NCBI GenBank assembly: GCA_035687895.1 | Contig: DASRUE010000242.1 | Coordinates: 1-17,141, forward strand | Reading direction: 5' to 3' | DNA length: 17,141 nt | Origin: JAERML01 sp035687895 | Lineage (GTDB): Bacteria; Bacteroidota; Ignavibacteria; UBA10030; UBA6906 | In this document: one piece after another, positions 1 through 7,137 of the stretch | How positions within the stretch are numbered: position 1 is the stretch's first letter | Layout of the letters: each line of letters starts with the position of its first letter | Made by a program: the position numbers and the translations under genes | Notes under the pieces: model-generated | Databases searched by the model: none | The model's input: the letters and a program-made list of their open reading frames with translations, nothing else | Told to the model about the DNA's origin: nothing

Positions 1-2
1 CG

Positions 3-731
3 ACGATTTGCCGCGTGAACGGGATGCGCGTAGCAGGCGGACAGGAGATCGGGATGGCAACAGATATTACCATCACTGCGGATACTGCCGTGTTCGGACA
101 GGCAGGTCCGAGACATGGCTCCGCTCCGGATGGCGGCTCGACAGATTTCCTTCCACTCTTCTTGAACATCGAGGACGCAATGTGGAGTTGCATCTCGTGC
201 GAAGTATGGAGCGGCTACAAGATGAAGCGACTCGGCCTCGTCAGCAAGGTCGTTCCGGTTATCAAAACTGCGACTGGCTTCAAGCGAAATCCTCTGGTCG
301 TCACCGACGCATACGTGCGTGATGGTGACATTGTGTATGGTGAGTTTGTGCAGGGAGAAGAAGCAAAGCGTGCTCGAGAGGAAATAGAGAAAGCCACCAT
401 CGACTTCGCACTCCTCGATAAGGAAATCAACGACATTATCTGGCGGCTGACGAACCTCATGCCCGGCTGCCTGATCAAGTCCATCGATGGCATCAGAGCG
501 AAGAAGAAGTTCTTCTGGGACCAGACAAAGCTCCCCAACCGTCACTGGCTTGCTGCGAACATGGCAGTGGAAGGGTTCCTCGGCTTTACGGCATTCAACT
601 CCCGCAAAATGACAGGGAAGGATGTGATCGACTTTGTGCGATATCGTCAACTTCTAGCTGAAGGACGTGAGATGAACGCAGAGACGATGGAAGAGGTTCT
701 GCCCAAGCCGATTGAAGTAGGATCGAAGTGA
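3..731 (+). CDS. oah: 6-oxocyclohex-1-ene-1-carbonyl-CoA hydrolase, C-terminal part (5' cut by window edge)
   Basis: This crotonase-superfamily enzyme adds water to 6-oxocyclohex-1-ene-1-carbonyl-CoA and opens the ring to give 3-hydroxypimelyl-CoA, the last dearomatisation step. The frame is already open at base 3 and reads ICRVNGMRVAGGQEIGMATD, the crotonase segment with a conserved Glu. It continues with FGQAGPRHGSAPDGGSTDFL, which I recognise as typical of Oah rather than of ordinary enoyl-CoA hydratases. About 242 residues are present, and the N-terminal third is missing to the left. The ATG at 15 lies inside this conserved core and is not the start. An SDR gene follows after 7 bases. I recall the same order, bzdY then bzdZ, in the Azoarcus benzoate cluster, which supports the call. 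The assignment rests on recalled sequence, not on an alignment. Confidence 0.85.
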   Translation, partial: TICRVNGMRVAGGQEIGMATDITITADTAVFGQAGPRHGSAPDGGSTDFLPLFLNIEDAMWSCISCEVWSGYKMKRLGLVSKVVPVIKTATGFKRNPLVVTDAYVRDGDIVYGEFVQGEEAKRAREEIEKATIDFALLDKEINDIIWRLTNLMPGCLIKSIDGIRAKKKFFWDQTKLPNRHWLAANMAVEGFLGFTAFNSRKMTGKDVIDFVRYRQLLAEGREMNAETMEEVLPKPIEVGSK

Positions 732-738
732 GGAAGCG

Positions 739-1500
739 ATGGCGTTGACAAGTCTTTCCGAAAAGGTCGCGCTCGTTACCGGTGGCTCACTTGGCATTGG
801 CCGGGCAATCGTTCTTGCTCTTGCGCGGGAGGGAGCGGATGTAGCCTTCACGTTCCTTGGATTTCGGGCGAATGTTGGTGAGCATGAGGATGTTGTGAAA
901 GAAGTCCACTCGCTCGGTCGGCGATGCCTTGCGGTTGAATCTGACGTCTCGAAGTTCAGAGACGCCGAAGCTGTTGTTCGTCGCGTGGTTAGAGAACTTG
1001 GTGGGCTTTACATCCTCGTGAACAATGCAGGCATTACACGCGATGGAGTGATCTGGAAGATGGATGAAGAACAATGGGATACTGTTCTTGACGTAAACTT
1101 GAAAGGCTGCTTTAACTACATCCGTGCCGCTAGTCCGACCTTTCGCGAGCAACGCCACGGGAAGATCGTCAATATCGCGTCGATCAACGGTATGCGTGGG
1201 AAGTTCGGCCAGGCAAATTATGCGGCATCAAAAGCCGGGATTATCGGTCTCACCAAGACGGTGGCGAAAGAACTCGGCAAGTACAACGTGAATGTGAACG
1301 CGATCGCTCCGGGAATGATCGAGACCGACATGACGCAAACACTCTCCGAGGAGGTAAAGCAACAGTCACTGTCAGAAATAGTGTTGGGCAGGTTTGGTCA
1401 GCCGGAGGATATTGCAGAGGCGGTGGCATTCCTTGTGTCCGAGAAGGCACGTCATATCACCGGCGAGGTCATGAAAGTTGATGGAGGACAGTATATATGA
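739..1500 (+). CDS. Short-chain dehydrogenase/reductase (FabG-like; probable 3-hydroxyacyl-CoA dehydrogenase)
   Basis: This 253-residue classical SDR is predicted to be a soluble NAD(P)-dependent oxidoreductase. The nucleotide-binding TGGSLGIG lies at residues 14-21, NNAG at 95-98, the active-site Asn at 120 and the catalytic Ser148, Tyr161 and Lys165 in SINGMRGKFGQANYAASK. The C-terminus MKVDGGQYI is FabG-like. The start at 739 follows a GAGG ribosome site at 730-733 and lies 7 bases after oah, so the two genes are probably co-transcribed. By sequence alone it could be a 3-oxoacyl-ACP reductase of fatty acid synthesis. Placed directly after oah, oxidation of 3-hydroxypimelyl-CoA to 3-oxopimelyl-CoA is the better guess, the role I would also give to bzdZ of Azoarcus. 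Residues 41-50 (GFRANVGEHE) look slightly expanded compared with typical FabG. Confidence 0.8.
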   Translation: MALTSLSEKVALVTGGSLGIGRAIVLALAREGADVAFTFLGFRANVGEHEDVVKEVHSLGRRCLAVESDVSKFRDAEAVVRRVVRELGGLYILVNNAGITRDGVIWKMDEEQWDTVLDVNLKGCFNYIRAASPTFREQRHGKIVNIASINGMRGKFGQANYAASKAGIIGLTKTVAKELGKYNVNVNAIAPGMIETDMTQTLSEEVKQQSLSEIVLGRFGQPEDIAEAVAFLVSEKARHITGEVMKVDGGQYI

Positions 1501-1614
1501 AATCACAATCTTCAAGCATCAAATCCCAAACAAATCTCAATCACCAAGTTCAAAACATGTGGACTTTGAGATTTGGAGTTTATTTGGTTTTTGGGATTTG
1601 AGGTTTGTGATTTT
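1501..1614. repeat. Long imperfect palindromic repeat, copy 1
   Basis: The left arm (about 1501-1555) is rich in A and C and nearly lacks G, with words such as TCAAATCCCAAACAAATC. The right arm (about 1563-1614) is its approximate reverse complement, with TTTGAGATTTGGAG and TTGGGATTTGAGG. The arms could fold into one long imperfect stem in DNA or mRNA. The right arm runs into the GGAGGG ribosome site of the DUF2889 gene. Related copies lie at 3451-3655, 6684-7115 and 15601-15765. Confidence 0.8.
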
Positions 1615-1621
1615 GGAGGGA
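1615..1621 (+). promoter_or_regulatory. Ribosome binding site of the DUF2889 gene, abutting the palindromic repeat
   Basis: GGAGGGA lies 5 bases before the ATG at 1626 and directly follows the right arm of the repeat. If the palindrome folds in mRNA, the ribosome site sits at the foot of the stem and its access could depend on that fold. Confidence 0.6.
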
Positions 1622-1625
1622 GCCC

Positions 1626-2132
1626 ATGTCTGACATCTATGAGCGCAACATCAACGTTTCGGTATCCAAAATCAATGAGGAGTTGATCGTGACAAAGGCG
1701 TCTCTTCTTGATCTTAACCACAACATCCGTGTGGAGCTGACGGTGCATGTACCGACGAAGACAATCCGGGAAGCTAAAGCGGTGATGGTGAAGTCGCCGT
1801 TCAAAATATGTCAGCTCACGCTCAACAAGATCAGGAATGTCGCTGGTTTGAAGATTGAACGGGGCATTCATGGACGGCTGGTTGACGCCGTTGGTCGTGC
1901 AGAAGGCTGCACCCACATGGTCGACCTGACGATGGAAGCAGTGCGGCTGAGCGCCAACGTACTGCTCGGATTCAGTCATCAGGACGAGGAGTGGCGTGAC
2001 CGCAAGCTGACGGATGAGGAGTTCATCGCCCAGGTCAAACCGGTTCTGAAGAACTCTTGCCTGCCGTTCAAAGACGATACTGAGAACTCCACCGAGTTAA
2101 GAGGTGTCAATAGAGGGGAACATCATCCATGA
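1626..2132 (+). CDS. DUF2889 family protein
   Basis: This 168-residue soluble protein has no signal peptide or membrane segment. I recognise it as DUF2889 from the central pattern SPFKICQLTL (57-66), a Leu-Lys-Ile-Glu-Arg-Gly stretch (75-80), and GCTHMVDL at 94-101 with a Cys-Thr-His trio that is the family hallmark. The biochemical function of the family is unknown to me. Its start has a strong GGAGGG site and it ends in an ATGA overlap with the hemerythrin-like gene, which in turn overlaps dch. The three are therefore probably translated as one coupled unit. That placement ties the protein to benzoyl-CoA catabolism, perhaps as an accessory or assembly factor. This role is inference from neighbours only. 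Cys62 and the Cys95/His97 pair are candidate metal or active-site residues. Confidence 0.75.
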   Translation: MSDIYERNINVSVSKINEELIVTKASLLDLNHNIRVELTVHVPTKTIREAKAVMVKSPFKICQLTLNKIRNVAGLKIERGIHGRLVDAVGRAEGCTHMVDLTMEAVRLSANVLLGFSHQDEEWRDRKLTDEEFIAQVKPVLKNSCLPFKDDTENSTELRGVNRGEHHP

Positions 2133-2683
2133 TGCCCACCGATCAGCTTGTGAAGGAGCATGTCTCAATTCAACTCATGTTGGATGTCCTCGAACGAGTA
2201 TGCAGCAAGCTCAATGCCGGTGGAAAAGTTCCCCAAAAACATCTTGAGCAGATTCTTGAGTTCATAAAAGTGTTTGCCGATCAGTGCCACCATGGGAAGG
2301 AAGAAGAGTTTTTGTTCCCTGCTATGGAAAAAGTGGGTGTCCCCCGTGACGGTGGTCCAATTGGGGTCATGCTTGCAGAGCACACGGAGGGCCGGCAGTA
2401 TGTGAAAGAGCTTGGGGAAGCGATCGAACAGTACGGTCGTGGTGACAGCACTGCTGTTCCCGTCCTGGCAAGCAGCGCGCGAAAGTACATAGCGTTGCTG
2501 AACGCACACATCGAGAAGGAGAACGGAATCCTCTTCCCGATGGCAGAGGAACACCTTCCAGAACGAAAGAAAATGGAGTTGCTAGCAGGATTTGGACGCG
2601 TTGATGATGAGAAAATTGGTAAAGCAAAACATGAGCACATGCAGAAAATCTTAAGGGCGTTGACGACGGAGTATTCTTCATGA
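2129..2683 (+). CDS. Hemerythrin-like (HHE) domain protein
   Basis: This 184-residue, mainly helical protein has the ligand pattern of a hemerythrin-like diiron site: His11, His54/His55 with Glu58/Glu59 (CHHGKEEE), His85 (AEHTEG), and His127 with Glu131 (AHIEKENGILFP). Such domains bind O2, or sense or buffer iron, O2 or NO. There is no fused output domain, so a small soluble O2-binding or redox protein is likely. The ATG at 2129 overlaps the TGA of the DUF2889 gene and follows GAGGGGAA at 2112-2119. A second in-frame ATG lies at 2132. The 3' end overlaps dch in the same way. Because class I benzoyl-CoA reductase is very oxygen-sensitive, a protective or sensing role fits, but this is inference. 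Confidence 0.85.
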   Translation: MMPTDQLVKEHVSIQLMLDVLERVCSKLNAGGKVPQKHLEQILEFIKVFADQCHHGKEEEFLFPAMEKVGVPRDGGPIGVMLAEHTEGRQYVKELGEAIEQYGRGDSTAVPVLASSARKYIALLNAHIEKENGILFPMAEEHLPERKKMELLAGFGRVDDEKIGKAKHEHMQKILRALTTEYSS

Positions 2684-3450
2684 GTACCTACGAACATATC
2701 GAACTCTCCACGGATAATAGTACGGCAACATTAGTACTGAACCGTCCACCACTCAACGTCATGAACATCGCCATGATGAGGGAAATCAACGCAGGACTTG
2801 AAATTCTTCGGACGAGTCCTGGGGCGAAAGTCCTTGTCATCAAAGCCGAGGGAAAGGCGTTCTCTGCCGGTGTGGATATTGCTGACCATACTTCCGACAA
2901 AGTGGAAGGGATGATGAAGGAGTTCCACCGGACGTTCGAGCTACTGCACAACTTCAAGATTCCTTCCATTGCAATCGTGGATGGAGCAGCGCTTGGAGGA
3001 GGATGCGAGTTGGCGATCTACTGCGATATGGTCATTGCTTCGGAGCGGGCGAAATTCGGTCAGCCAGAGATTAAGGTCGGTGTGTTCCCGCCGATTGCCG
3101 CGGCGATGTTCCCGCGTCTGATTGGACGGAACCGTTCGCTGGAGCTGCTGATGAGCGGCGAGACAATCTCAGCCGCCGAAGCCGAACGTATCGGACTGAT
3201 CAATCGCGTGTTCCCGGTAGAAGGCTTTACCCAGCATGTCGACACATTCCTTTCAAAATTCACGGCGCAAAGCAAAGTCATTCTTGAATTGACCAAGCGA
3301 GCGGTGGACACAGGACTCTATCGCCCTTGTATGGAAGCAATCACTCGTGCTGAAGATCTTTACATGAATGAGATGATGAAGACGGAGGATGCTGTTGAAG
3401 GATTGAAAGCGTTTCTGGAGAAGCGAACACCTATGTGGAAGAACAGATGA
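2680..3450 (+). CDS. dch: Cyclohexa-1,5-diene-1-carbonyl-CoA hydratase (crotonase family)
   Basis: This 256-residue crotonase is predicted to hydrate the dienoyl-CoA made by benzoyl-CoA reductase to 6-hydroxycyclohex-1-ene-1-carbonyl-CoA. The oxyanion-hole segments are GKAFSAGVDIADH (58-70) and DGAALGGGCE (101-110), with Glu110 at the conserved crotonase position. GVD-ADH followed by SDKVEGMM, and KFGQPEIKVGVFPPIAAAMF further on, are words I associate with dienoyl-CoA hydratases (Dch/BzdW/BamR) rather than with generic enoyl-CoA hydratases. The start ATG overlaps the stop of the hemerythrin-like gene (ATGA), so translation is probably coupled. The reductase genes follow after one palindromic repeat. 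A generic enoyl-CoA hydratase is the alternative, but the setting makes Dch more likely. Confidence 0.8.
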   Translation: MSTYEHIELSTDNSTATLVLNRPPLNVMNIAMMREINAGLEILRTSPGAKVLVIKAEGKAFSAGVDIADHTSDKVEGMMKEFHRTFELLHNFKIPSIAIVDGAALGGGCELAIYCDMVIASERAKFGQPEIKVGVFPPIAAAMFPRLIGRNRSLELLMSGETISAAEAERIGLINRVFPVEGFTQHVDTFLSKFTAQSKVILELTKRAVDTGLYRPCMEAITRAEDLYMNEMMKTEDAVEGLKAFLEKRTPMWKNR

Positions 3451-3655
3451 TGAAGTCCCAAACTTCAAGCACCAAATTCCTGCCTGCGGCAGGCAGGCCA
3501 AACAAATCACAATCACCAAGTGCCAAAGCTCCAAACGGTTGAGGCCTTGGGAATTGGAACTTTTTTGAAATCTGACAATTGAGATTTGGAGCTTATTTGG
3601 GTTTTGAGATTTGAGGTTTGTGATTTCTGTCCTTTGGATCTTGAAGATTGGAATT
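3451..3655. repeat. Long imperfect palindromic repeat, copy 2, with a nested palindrome
   Basis: The left arm (about 3455-3540) shares CTTCAAGCA, CAAACAAATC and AATCACCAAG with copy 1. The right arm (about 3570-3625) shares GAGATTTGGAG, TTATTTGG and GAGATTTGAGGTTTGTGATT. The left arm is broken by a 19-bp palindrome at 3479-3497. The repeat fills most of the gap between dch and bcrC and ends shortly before the bcrC ribosome site (CGGAG, 3671-3675). Confidence 0.8.
3479..3497. repeat. 19-bp perfect palindrome nested in the longer repeat
   Basis: CCTGCCTGC (3479-3487), a central G, then GCAGGCAGG (3489-3497) form a perfect 9-bp stem. The flanks match an uninterrupted stretch in the repeat copy at 1501-1614, so this looks like an insertion into a pre-existing repeat. 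It is much richer in G+C than its surroundings. Confidence 0.8.
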
Positions 3656-3681
3656 TACTGGAATTTGCAACGGAGTTGCTC

Positions 3682-4839
3682 ATGACATTTGAAGAACGAA
3701 TCGAACAGTACCGGGCGATCATTGATGATGTTTCCTTTCCAACCGTAAAGGAGTGGAAGAGCAAGCATGCGGGAGGAAAGGTTGTCGGCGTGTTCCCTGT
3801 ATACACCCCGCTCGAGCTTCCTCATGCGGTGGGAATGCTGCCGGTCGGTCTCTTCGGAGCGGGTGGGCGAGTGGAGATCGATCACGCAGACTCGCGCATT
3901 CAGTCGTTCGTCTGCTCCATCGCACGCTCGACTCTTGAGCTTGGCCTCCGTGATATGACAAAGGATTTTGACGTGCTCTGGTTCCCGTCCATCTGTGACG
4001 TCGCACGGAACCTGTCGGGAATCTGGAGCTCGAACTTCCCCAACCAGCAGGTATCCTACATTCACTTCCCTCAGAATATGGGGTCACCAGCAGCCATCAC
4101 GCACTACAGGACCGAACTGCGTCGCCTGCTCTCGAATCTTGAGGAACTTAGTGGCAAGAAAGCCACCGATGCTGCACTTGTTTCCAGCATCCAGGTCTAC
4201 AATCAGAACCGGGCGCTGTGTGAAAAGCTGTATGCGATCAAGCGCGAAACGCCGTGGCTTCTCTCTACCTATGAAGCCTATGTTCTGCTGCGGCTCGCCA
4301 CCATGATCCCTGTTGAGGAGCATACGAAGATCGTCCAGGAGATCCTGCCGATGATTGCCGCACGCGACAGGAAACCCCGTGACTACGTGCGAGTGATGAT
4401 CGAGGGTAGTTTCTGTGAGCAGCCACCTCTTGAGTTGATCCAGGTGATTGAAGAGGCTGGTTGCTACATCGTGGATGACGATCTGCTGATGCATACACGA
4501 TGGTTCCATGGCGACGTCGTGACGAACGGTGACCCGTTGCTCGGTCTGGCGGAGAGCTACATTCATCAGAGCCGCTACTCATCGGTCAGGCATTACGGTG
4601 ACAAACCGCGGAAGGAACAGTTCGTGCGGAAGATTCGCGACGGCAACGTCGATGGCGTCATCTTCAATGCACCGAAGTTCTGTGAGCCCGCGCTGCTCGA
4701 CTATGTCGTTTTGAAGGATGAGTTGGAGAAGCAGGGCATCGCATATCTCGCATTCGAGTATGAGGAAAAGATGGGCGTGTTCGAATCCATCCGGACACAA
4801 GTTGAGACGTTTGTGGAGTCGGTATTGTTTTTTTCGTGA
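3682..4839 (+). CDS. bcrC: Class I benzoyl-CoA reductase, subunit C (BcrC/BzdN-like)
   Basis: This 385-residue member of the HgdB/BcrC/BcrB family is predicted to form, with BcrB, the module that binds benzoyl-CoA and an iron-sulfur cluster. It would receive electrons from the ATPase module BcrA/BcrD. Family words include VFPVYTPLELPHAVGMLPVG (37-56), HADSRIQSFVCS (68-79), WFPSICDVARNLSG (100-113), IEGSFCEQPP (240-249) and FNAPKFCEP (328-336). Cys78, Cys105, Cys245 and Cys334 are candidate cluster ligands. Its length fits BcrC/BzdN, which is shorter than BcrB/BzdO. I place the start at 3682, after CGGAG at 3671-3675. The frame is open further upstream, but that part runs through the palindromic repeat and would encode low-complexity residues. 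BcrB normally follows directly; here a four-helix-bundle gene lies between them. Confidence 0.87.
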   Translation: MTFEERIEQYRAIIDDVSFPTVKEWKSKHAGGKVVGVFPVYTPLELPHAVGMLPVGLFGAGGRVEIDHADSRIQSFVCSIARSTLELGLRDMTKDFDVLWFPSICDVARNLSGIWSSNFPNQQVSYIHFPQNMGSPAAITHYRTELRRLLSNLEELSGKKATDAALVSSIQVYNQNRALCEKLYAIKRETPWLLSTYEAYVLLRLATMIPVEEHTKIVQEILPMIAARDRKPRDYVRVMIEGSFCEQPPLELIQVIEEAGCYIVDDDLLMHTRWFHGDVVTNGDPLLGLAESYIHQSRYSSVRHYGDKPRKEQFVRKIRDGNVDGVIFNAPKFCEPALLDYVVLKDELEKQGIAYLAFEYEEKMGVFESIRTQVETFVESVLFFS

Positions 4840-4903
4840 TTGCAGATAACGGATGGCTGGAAGCTGTTTGTCATCGGAAACAGTATTCGAAAGGTGGCAA
4901 AGA

Positions 4904-5311
4904 ATGGCCGAGGGTTATGAGAAATTGGAAATTTATCAGAGGGCTCATGATCTGGCGGTTCGAGTTCACAAGATGACTTTGACACTTCCGAGGTTTGAAA
5001 TGCATGAAGAAGGTGGCCAAGTTCGACGCTCATCGAAGTCGATATCGAGCAACATCGTTGAAGGGTTCGCGCTACGAAAGTACAAGAACGAATTCCTGCA
5101 TTACCTCTACCGCACCTTCGGGTCAAGCAAGGAGACGATTGAGCATCTGAAGTACCTTTCGGAGACCGAATCGTGGAAGGACAAGGATATGTGTGGAGCA
5201 ATGGTTCGAGAATACGAGATACTGACGGGAATGATATTCAGGTTTATAGAGTCAGTGGAGGGTGGTCACGAGAAACCAAGCTATCTGAAGGAACCAGAAG
5301 GGAGAATATGA
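4904..5311 (+). CDS. Four-helix-bundle protein of the S23 (23S rRNA intervening sequence) family
   Basis: This 135-residue helical protein carries the family signature QVRRSSKSISSNIVEGFA at residues 39-56, preceded by a YEKLEIYQRAHDLA-type N-terminus. The family was named from proteins encoded in 23S rRNA intervening sequences and forms pentamers of four-helix bundles. It is distantly related to Avd of diversity-generating retroelements. No reverse transcriptase is visible here, and the cellular role of solitary copies is unclear. The start at 4904 follows AGGTGG at about 4891-4896; an upstream in-frame ATG at 4853 lacks a convincing site. The gene sits between bcrC and bcrB, which are normally adjacent, so it looks like an interloper that inserted without breaking either subunit gene. 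Confidence 0.85.
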   Translation: MAEGYEKLEIYQRAHDLAVRVHKMTLTLPRFEMHEEGGQVRRSSKSISSNIVEGFALRKYKNEFLHYLYRTFGSSKETIEHLKYLSETESWKDKDMCGAMVREYEILTGMIFRFIESVEGGHEKPSYLKEPEGRI

Positions 5312-5345
5312 TCTTGAGTAGGGAAACCCCTGTTCGCGAGAGACA

Positions 5346-5414
5346 GCATTGCGGGTGGAGGCGAGTGACCGCCTGTAATTGCACGACGGCAATCTGCATT
5401 CAGCAATCCGCAAT
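5346..5414. repeat. Nested small inverted repeats between the four-helix-bundle gene and bcrB
   Basis: ATTGCGG (5348-5354) pairs with CCGCAAT (5408-5414), enclosing AGGCG-AGTGAC-CGCCT (5359-5374) and an ATTGC/GCAAT pair a little further on. The right end has the iterated words GCAATCTGCATTCAGC and AATCCGCAATC. It could fold as a branched hairpin in mRNA. It lies downstream of the inserted gene and may be a scar or part of the inserted unit. Its function is unknown. Confidence 0.5.
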
Positions 5415-5429
5415 CAACTGAGGCATAAC

Positions 5430-6683
5430 ATGGACAAAGAGTTCAAGTATCAGGGTGCCGGTCGTGAATACCAGAAGCAGCTTCTCACTGCGTGGTATGA
5501 GCGACTGCAGTCCGCAAAGGATGACGGGCGCAAGGTCGCGTACCTGTTTGTTCCCGGCAACATTGCGGAGTTCCTCCGAGTGTTCGACTTCGAGCTGGTT
5601 TTTCCGGAAGTGAATGCACTGCAATGCGGAGTCCGTAAGACCTCTGGGGACCTCATCCTGAAAGCGGAGGATGTTGGCTACTCCCCTGACGTCTGTGGCT
5701 ACGTGAAGAACGATATCGGTATGATGCTCGCCGGAAACATCAGCCCATCCGGGACCCAGTTGCCGAAGCCCGACCTCTTGCTCTGCACATACTGCGGGTG
5801 CACAACCTTCATCAAGTGGTTTGAGGCACTCGCGCACTACTATGATGTGCCCCTCGTGATGCTCGATGTGCCATATCTTCGCTCCGACACGATTGAGGAA
5901 GAGGACCGGCAGTACATTGTATCCCAACTGAAGGAGCTGGCCGTAATCTGTGAGAAGATCACAGGCAAGAAGTACGACCATGATAAGCTCGTCGAAATCA
6001 CACGTCATTCTGCAGAAGCCGAAGATCTCTGGGTGCAGATTCTCCACTCAGCCAAACACAAGCCATCGCCGTTTGATTCGTACTTTGAAGCCGTTTTCTT
6101 CATGGCGCCGATTTATGTGCTGCGTGGTCTGCCGGAGTGTACTGATTACTATCGTCAGGCTCTCATGGAAATACAAGAGAGAATTGAGCACGGGATTGGA
6201 CCAATCCCGGACGAGAAGTTCCGTGTAGTGATTGAGGGTCCTCCGCCGTGGCCGCACTTCCGTTCGTTCTGGGAGCTGCTGAAGAAGTGGGGCGTTTGTG
6301 CAGTGGCGTCAAGCTACTCGAAGGTTGGCGGTTTCTGGGATCATGGGTTCAGGCACGATCCAACAAGGCCGCTCGAGAGTATCGCTGATTACTGCCTGAC
6401 ATGCTACACCAACCTTAACCTTCCCATGCGCACCGAGCTGCTGCATTCGTATGCGGAGGAATACAGTGCCGATGCCATCGTCATCCACTCGGTCAAGTCG
6501 TGTCGGTCGTTCTCCGTTGGCCAGGCGGATATGCGTGAGCAGTTCATCCGCAAGTGGGATATCCCGACGCTGCTTATCGAGAGTGACCTTGCCGACCCGA
6601 GGTATTTCCAGGTGGCCCAGCTTCGTAACCGCATCGATGCATTTTTTGAATCACTTGAACATAAAAGACTGGTTCATGCATAG
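5430..6683 (+). CDS. bcrB: Class I benzoyl-CoA reductase, subunit B (BcrB/BzdO-like)
   Basis: This 417-residue HgdB-family subunit is the partner of BcrC in the substrate-binding module of benzoyl-CoA reductase. Cys89 (SPDVCGYVK), the cluster-like CTYCGC at 119-124 and Cys358 in HSVKSCRSFSVGQ are candidate iron-sulfur ligands. FVPGNIAEFLRVFDFELVFP (40-59) and VVIEGPPPWPHFRSFWELLK further on match my memory of BcrB/BzdO. The start at 5430 follows GAGG at 5420-5423; the frame is open upstream, but only into repeat-like sequence. The longer length compared with the 3682-4839 subunit agrees with the B/O assignment. The ATPase subunits follow downstream, giving the C-B-A-D order known for class I enzymes, here stretched by intergenic insertions. 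Confidence 0.87.
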   Translation: MDKEFKYQGAGREYQKQLLTAWYERLQSAKDDGRKVAYLFVPGNIAEFLRVFDFELVFPEVNALQCGVRKTSGDLILKAEDVGYSPDVCGYVKNDIGMMLAGNISPSGTQLPKPDLLLCTYCGCTTFIKWFEALAHYYDVPLVMLDVPYLRSDTIEEEDRQYIVSQLKELAVICEKITGKKYDHDKLVEITRHSAEAEDLWVQILHSAKHKPSPFDSYFEAVFFMAPIYVLRGLPECTDYYRQALMEIQERIEHGIGPIPDEKFRVVIEGPPPWPHFRSFWELLKKWGVCAVASSYSKVGGFWDHGFRHDPTRPLESIADYCLTCYTNLNLPMRTELLHSYAEEYSADAIVIHSVKSCRSFSVGQADMREQFIRKWDIPTLLIESDLADPRYFQVAQLRNRIDAFFESLEHKRLVHA

Positions 6684-7115
6684 ATGAAATTTCAAATGAC
6701 AAATTCCAAAACACAAATAAATTCCAAATGACAAATTCCACATCCCAAATAATGTCCAAACCACAAATATCAATAACTGATGTTACGCAAAGTCAGTACT
6801 TCGCACGGATGTATGAAACCCATTCAGGGTTTACGAGCGTTGGTCTGTTTTATTTCCGAGGGCGTTGCCCTCGACTACAGTATTTGTTCCTTTCCGGGAC
6901 GATCCTTTGCACAAGTTGACGCTGAAAGCGTCGGATACTATAGGTCGGGGCAAAGCCCCCGACCAACGAACGAGCCAACGACAAGAAACCCTGAAAGGGT
7001 GATATATCTCCTTCGCGTAACATCAGTCAATAACTGAAACAGCGCGGCGTTTGGAACTTCGAGTTTGGGTCTTGGAACTTATTTGATATTTGGTGTTTGA
7101 GATTTGGATTTTCAA
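6684..7115. repeat. Long imperfect palindromic repeat, copy 3, split by a 252-bp element
   Basis: The left arm (6684-6775) is A/C-rich with repeated AAATTCCAAA and AAATGACAAATTCC words. The right arm (about 7050-7115) is G/T-rich with TTTGGAACTT, GATATTTGGTG and GAGATTTGGATTTT. The arms are of the same type as those at 1501-1614, but here they are separated by the 252-bp element at 6776-7027. The bcrA ribosome site (TGAGGA, about 7127-7132) and start follow closely. The 454-base gap between bcrB and bcrA holds only this repeat and its insert. I see no supportable gene in it. Confidence 0.7.
6776..7027. mobile_element. MITE-like non-coding element with 13-bp terminal inverted repeats
   Basis: ACTGATGTTACGC (6776-6788) and its exact reverse complement GCGTAACATCAGT (7015-7027) bound the element, and the match extends to 17 bp with one mismatch. 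CAATA flanks it on both sides (6771-6775 and 7028-7032), as expected for a 5-bp target duplication. Read differently, there is an 11-bp direct repeat TCAATAACTGA (6770-6780 and 7027-7037). The inside has no convincing gene but at least five small hairpins: stems at 6816-6832, 6857-6873, 6918-6932, 6943-6964 and 6988-7000. It sits inside the palindromic repeat between bcrB and bcrA. No transposase is encoded, so movement would need help from elsewhere. Confidence 0.65.
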
Positions 7116-7137
7116 CCCATGATATCCTGAGGAAATC

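Noticed and set aside
3586..3681. Upstream in-frame ATG that would add 32 residues to BcrC
   Set aside because: The extension is encoded by the palindromic repeat. The ATG at 3682 has a ribosome site and gives a family-like N-terminus.
4904..5311. Diversity-generating retroelement, suggested by the Avd-like four-helix-bundle protein
   Set aside because: No reverse transcriptase, template repeat or variable repeat is visible in the window. Solitary S23-type genes are common.
5379..5429. Upstream in-frame ATG for BcrB
   Set aside because: It falls in the iterated GCAATC sequence without a ribosome site, while GAGG precedes the ATG at 5430 at good spacing.
6776..7027. Possible CRISPR array because of regularly spaced short hairpins
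   Set aside because: The hairpin stems differ in sequence, spacing is uneven and no identical repeat of 25-35 bases exists. The whole has terminal inverted repeats, which fits a MITE-like element better.
6728..7037. Small overlapping open frames in the bcrB-bcrA gap
   Set aside because: They read through the MITE-like element and its hairpins, lack ribosome sites and show no protein signature.
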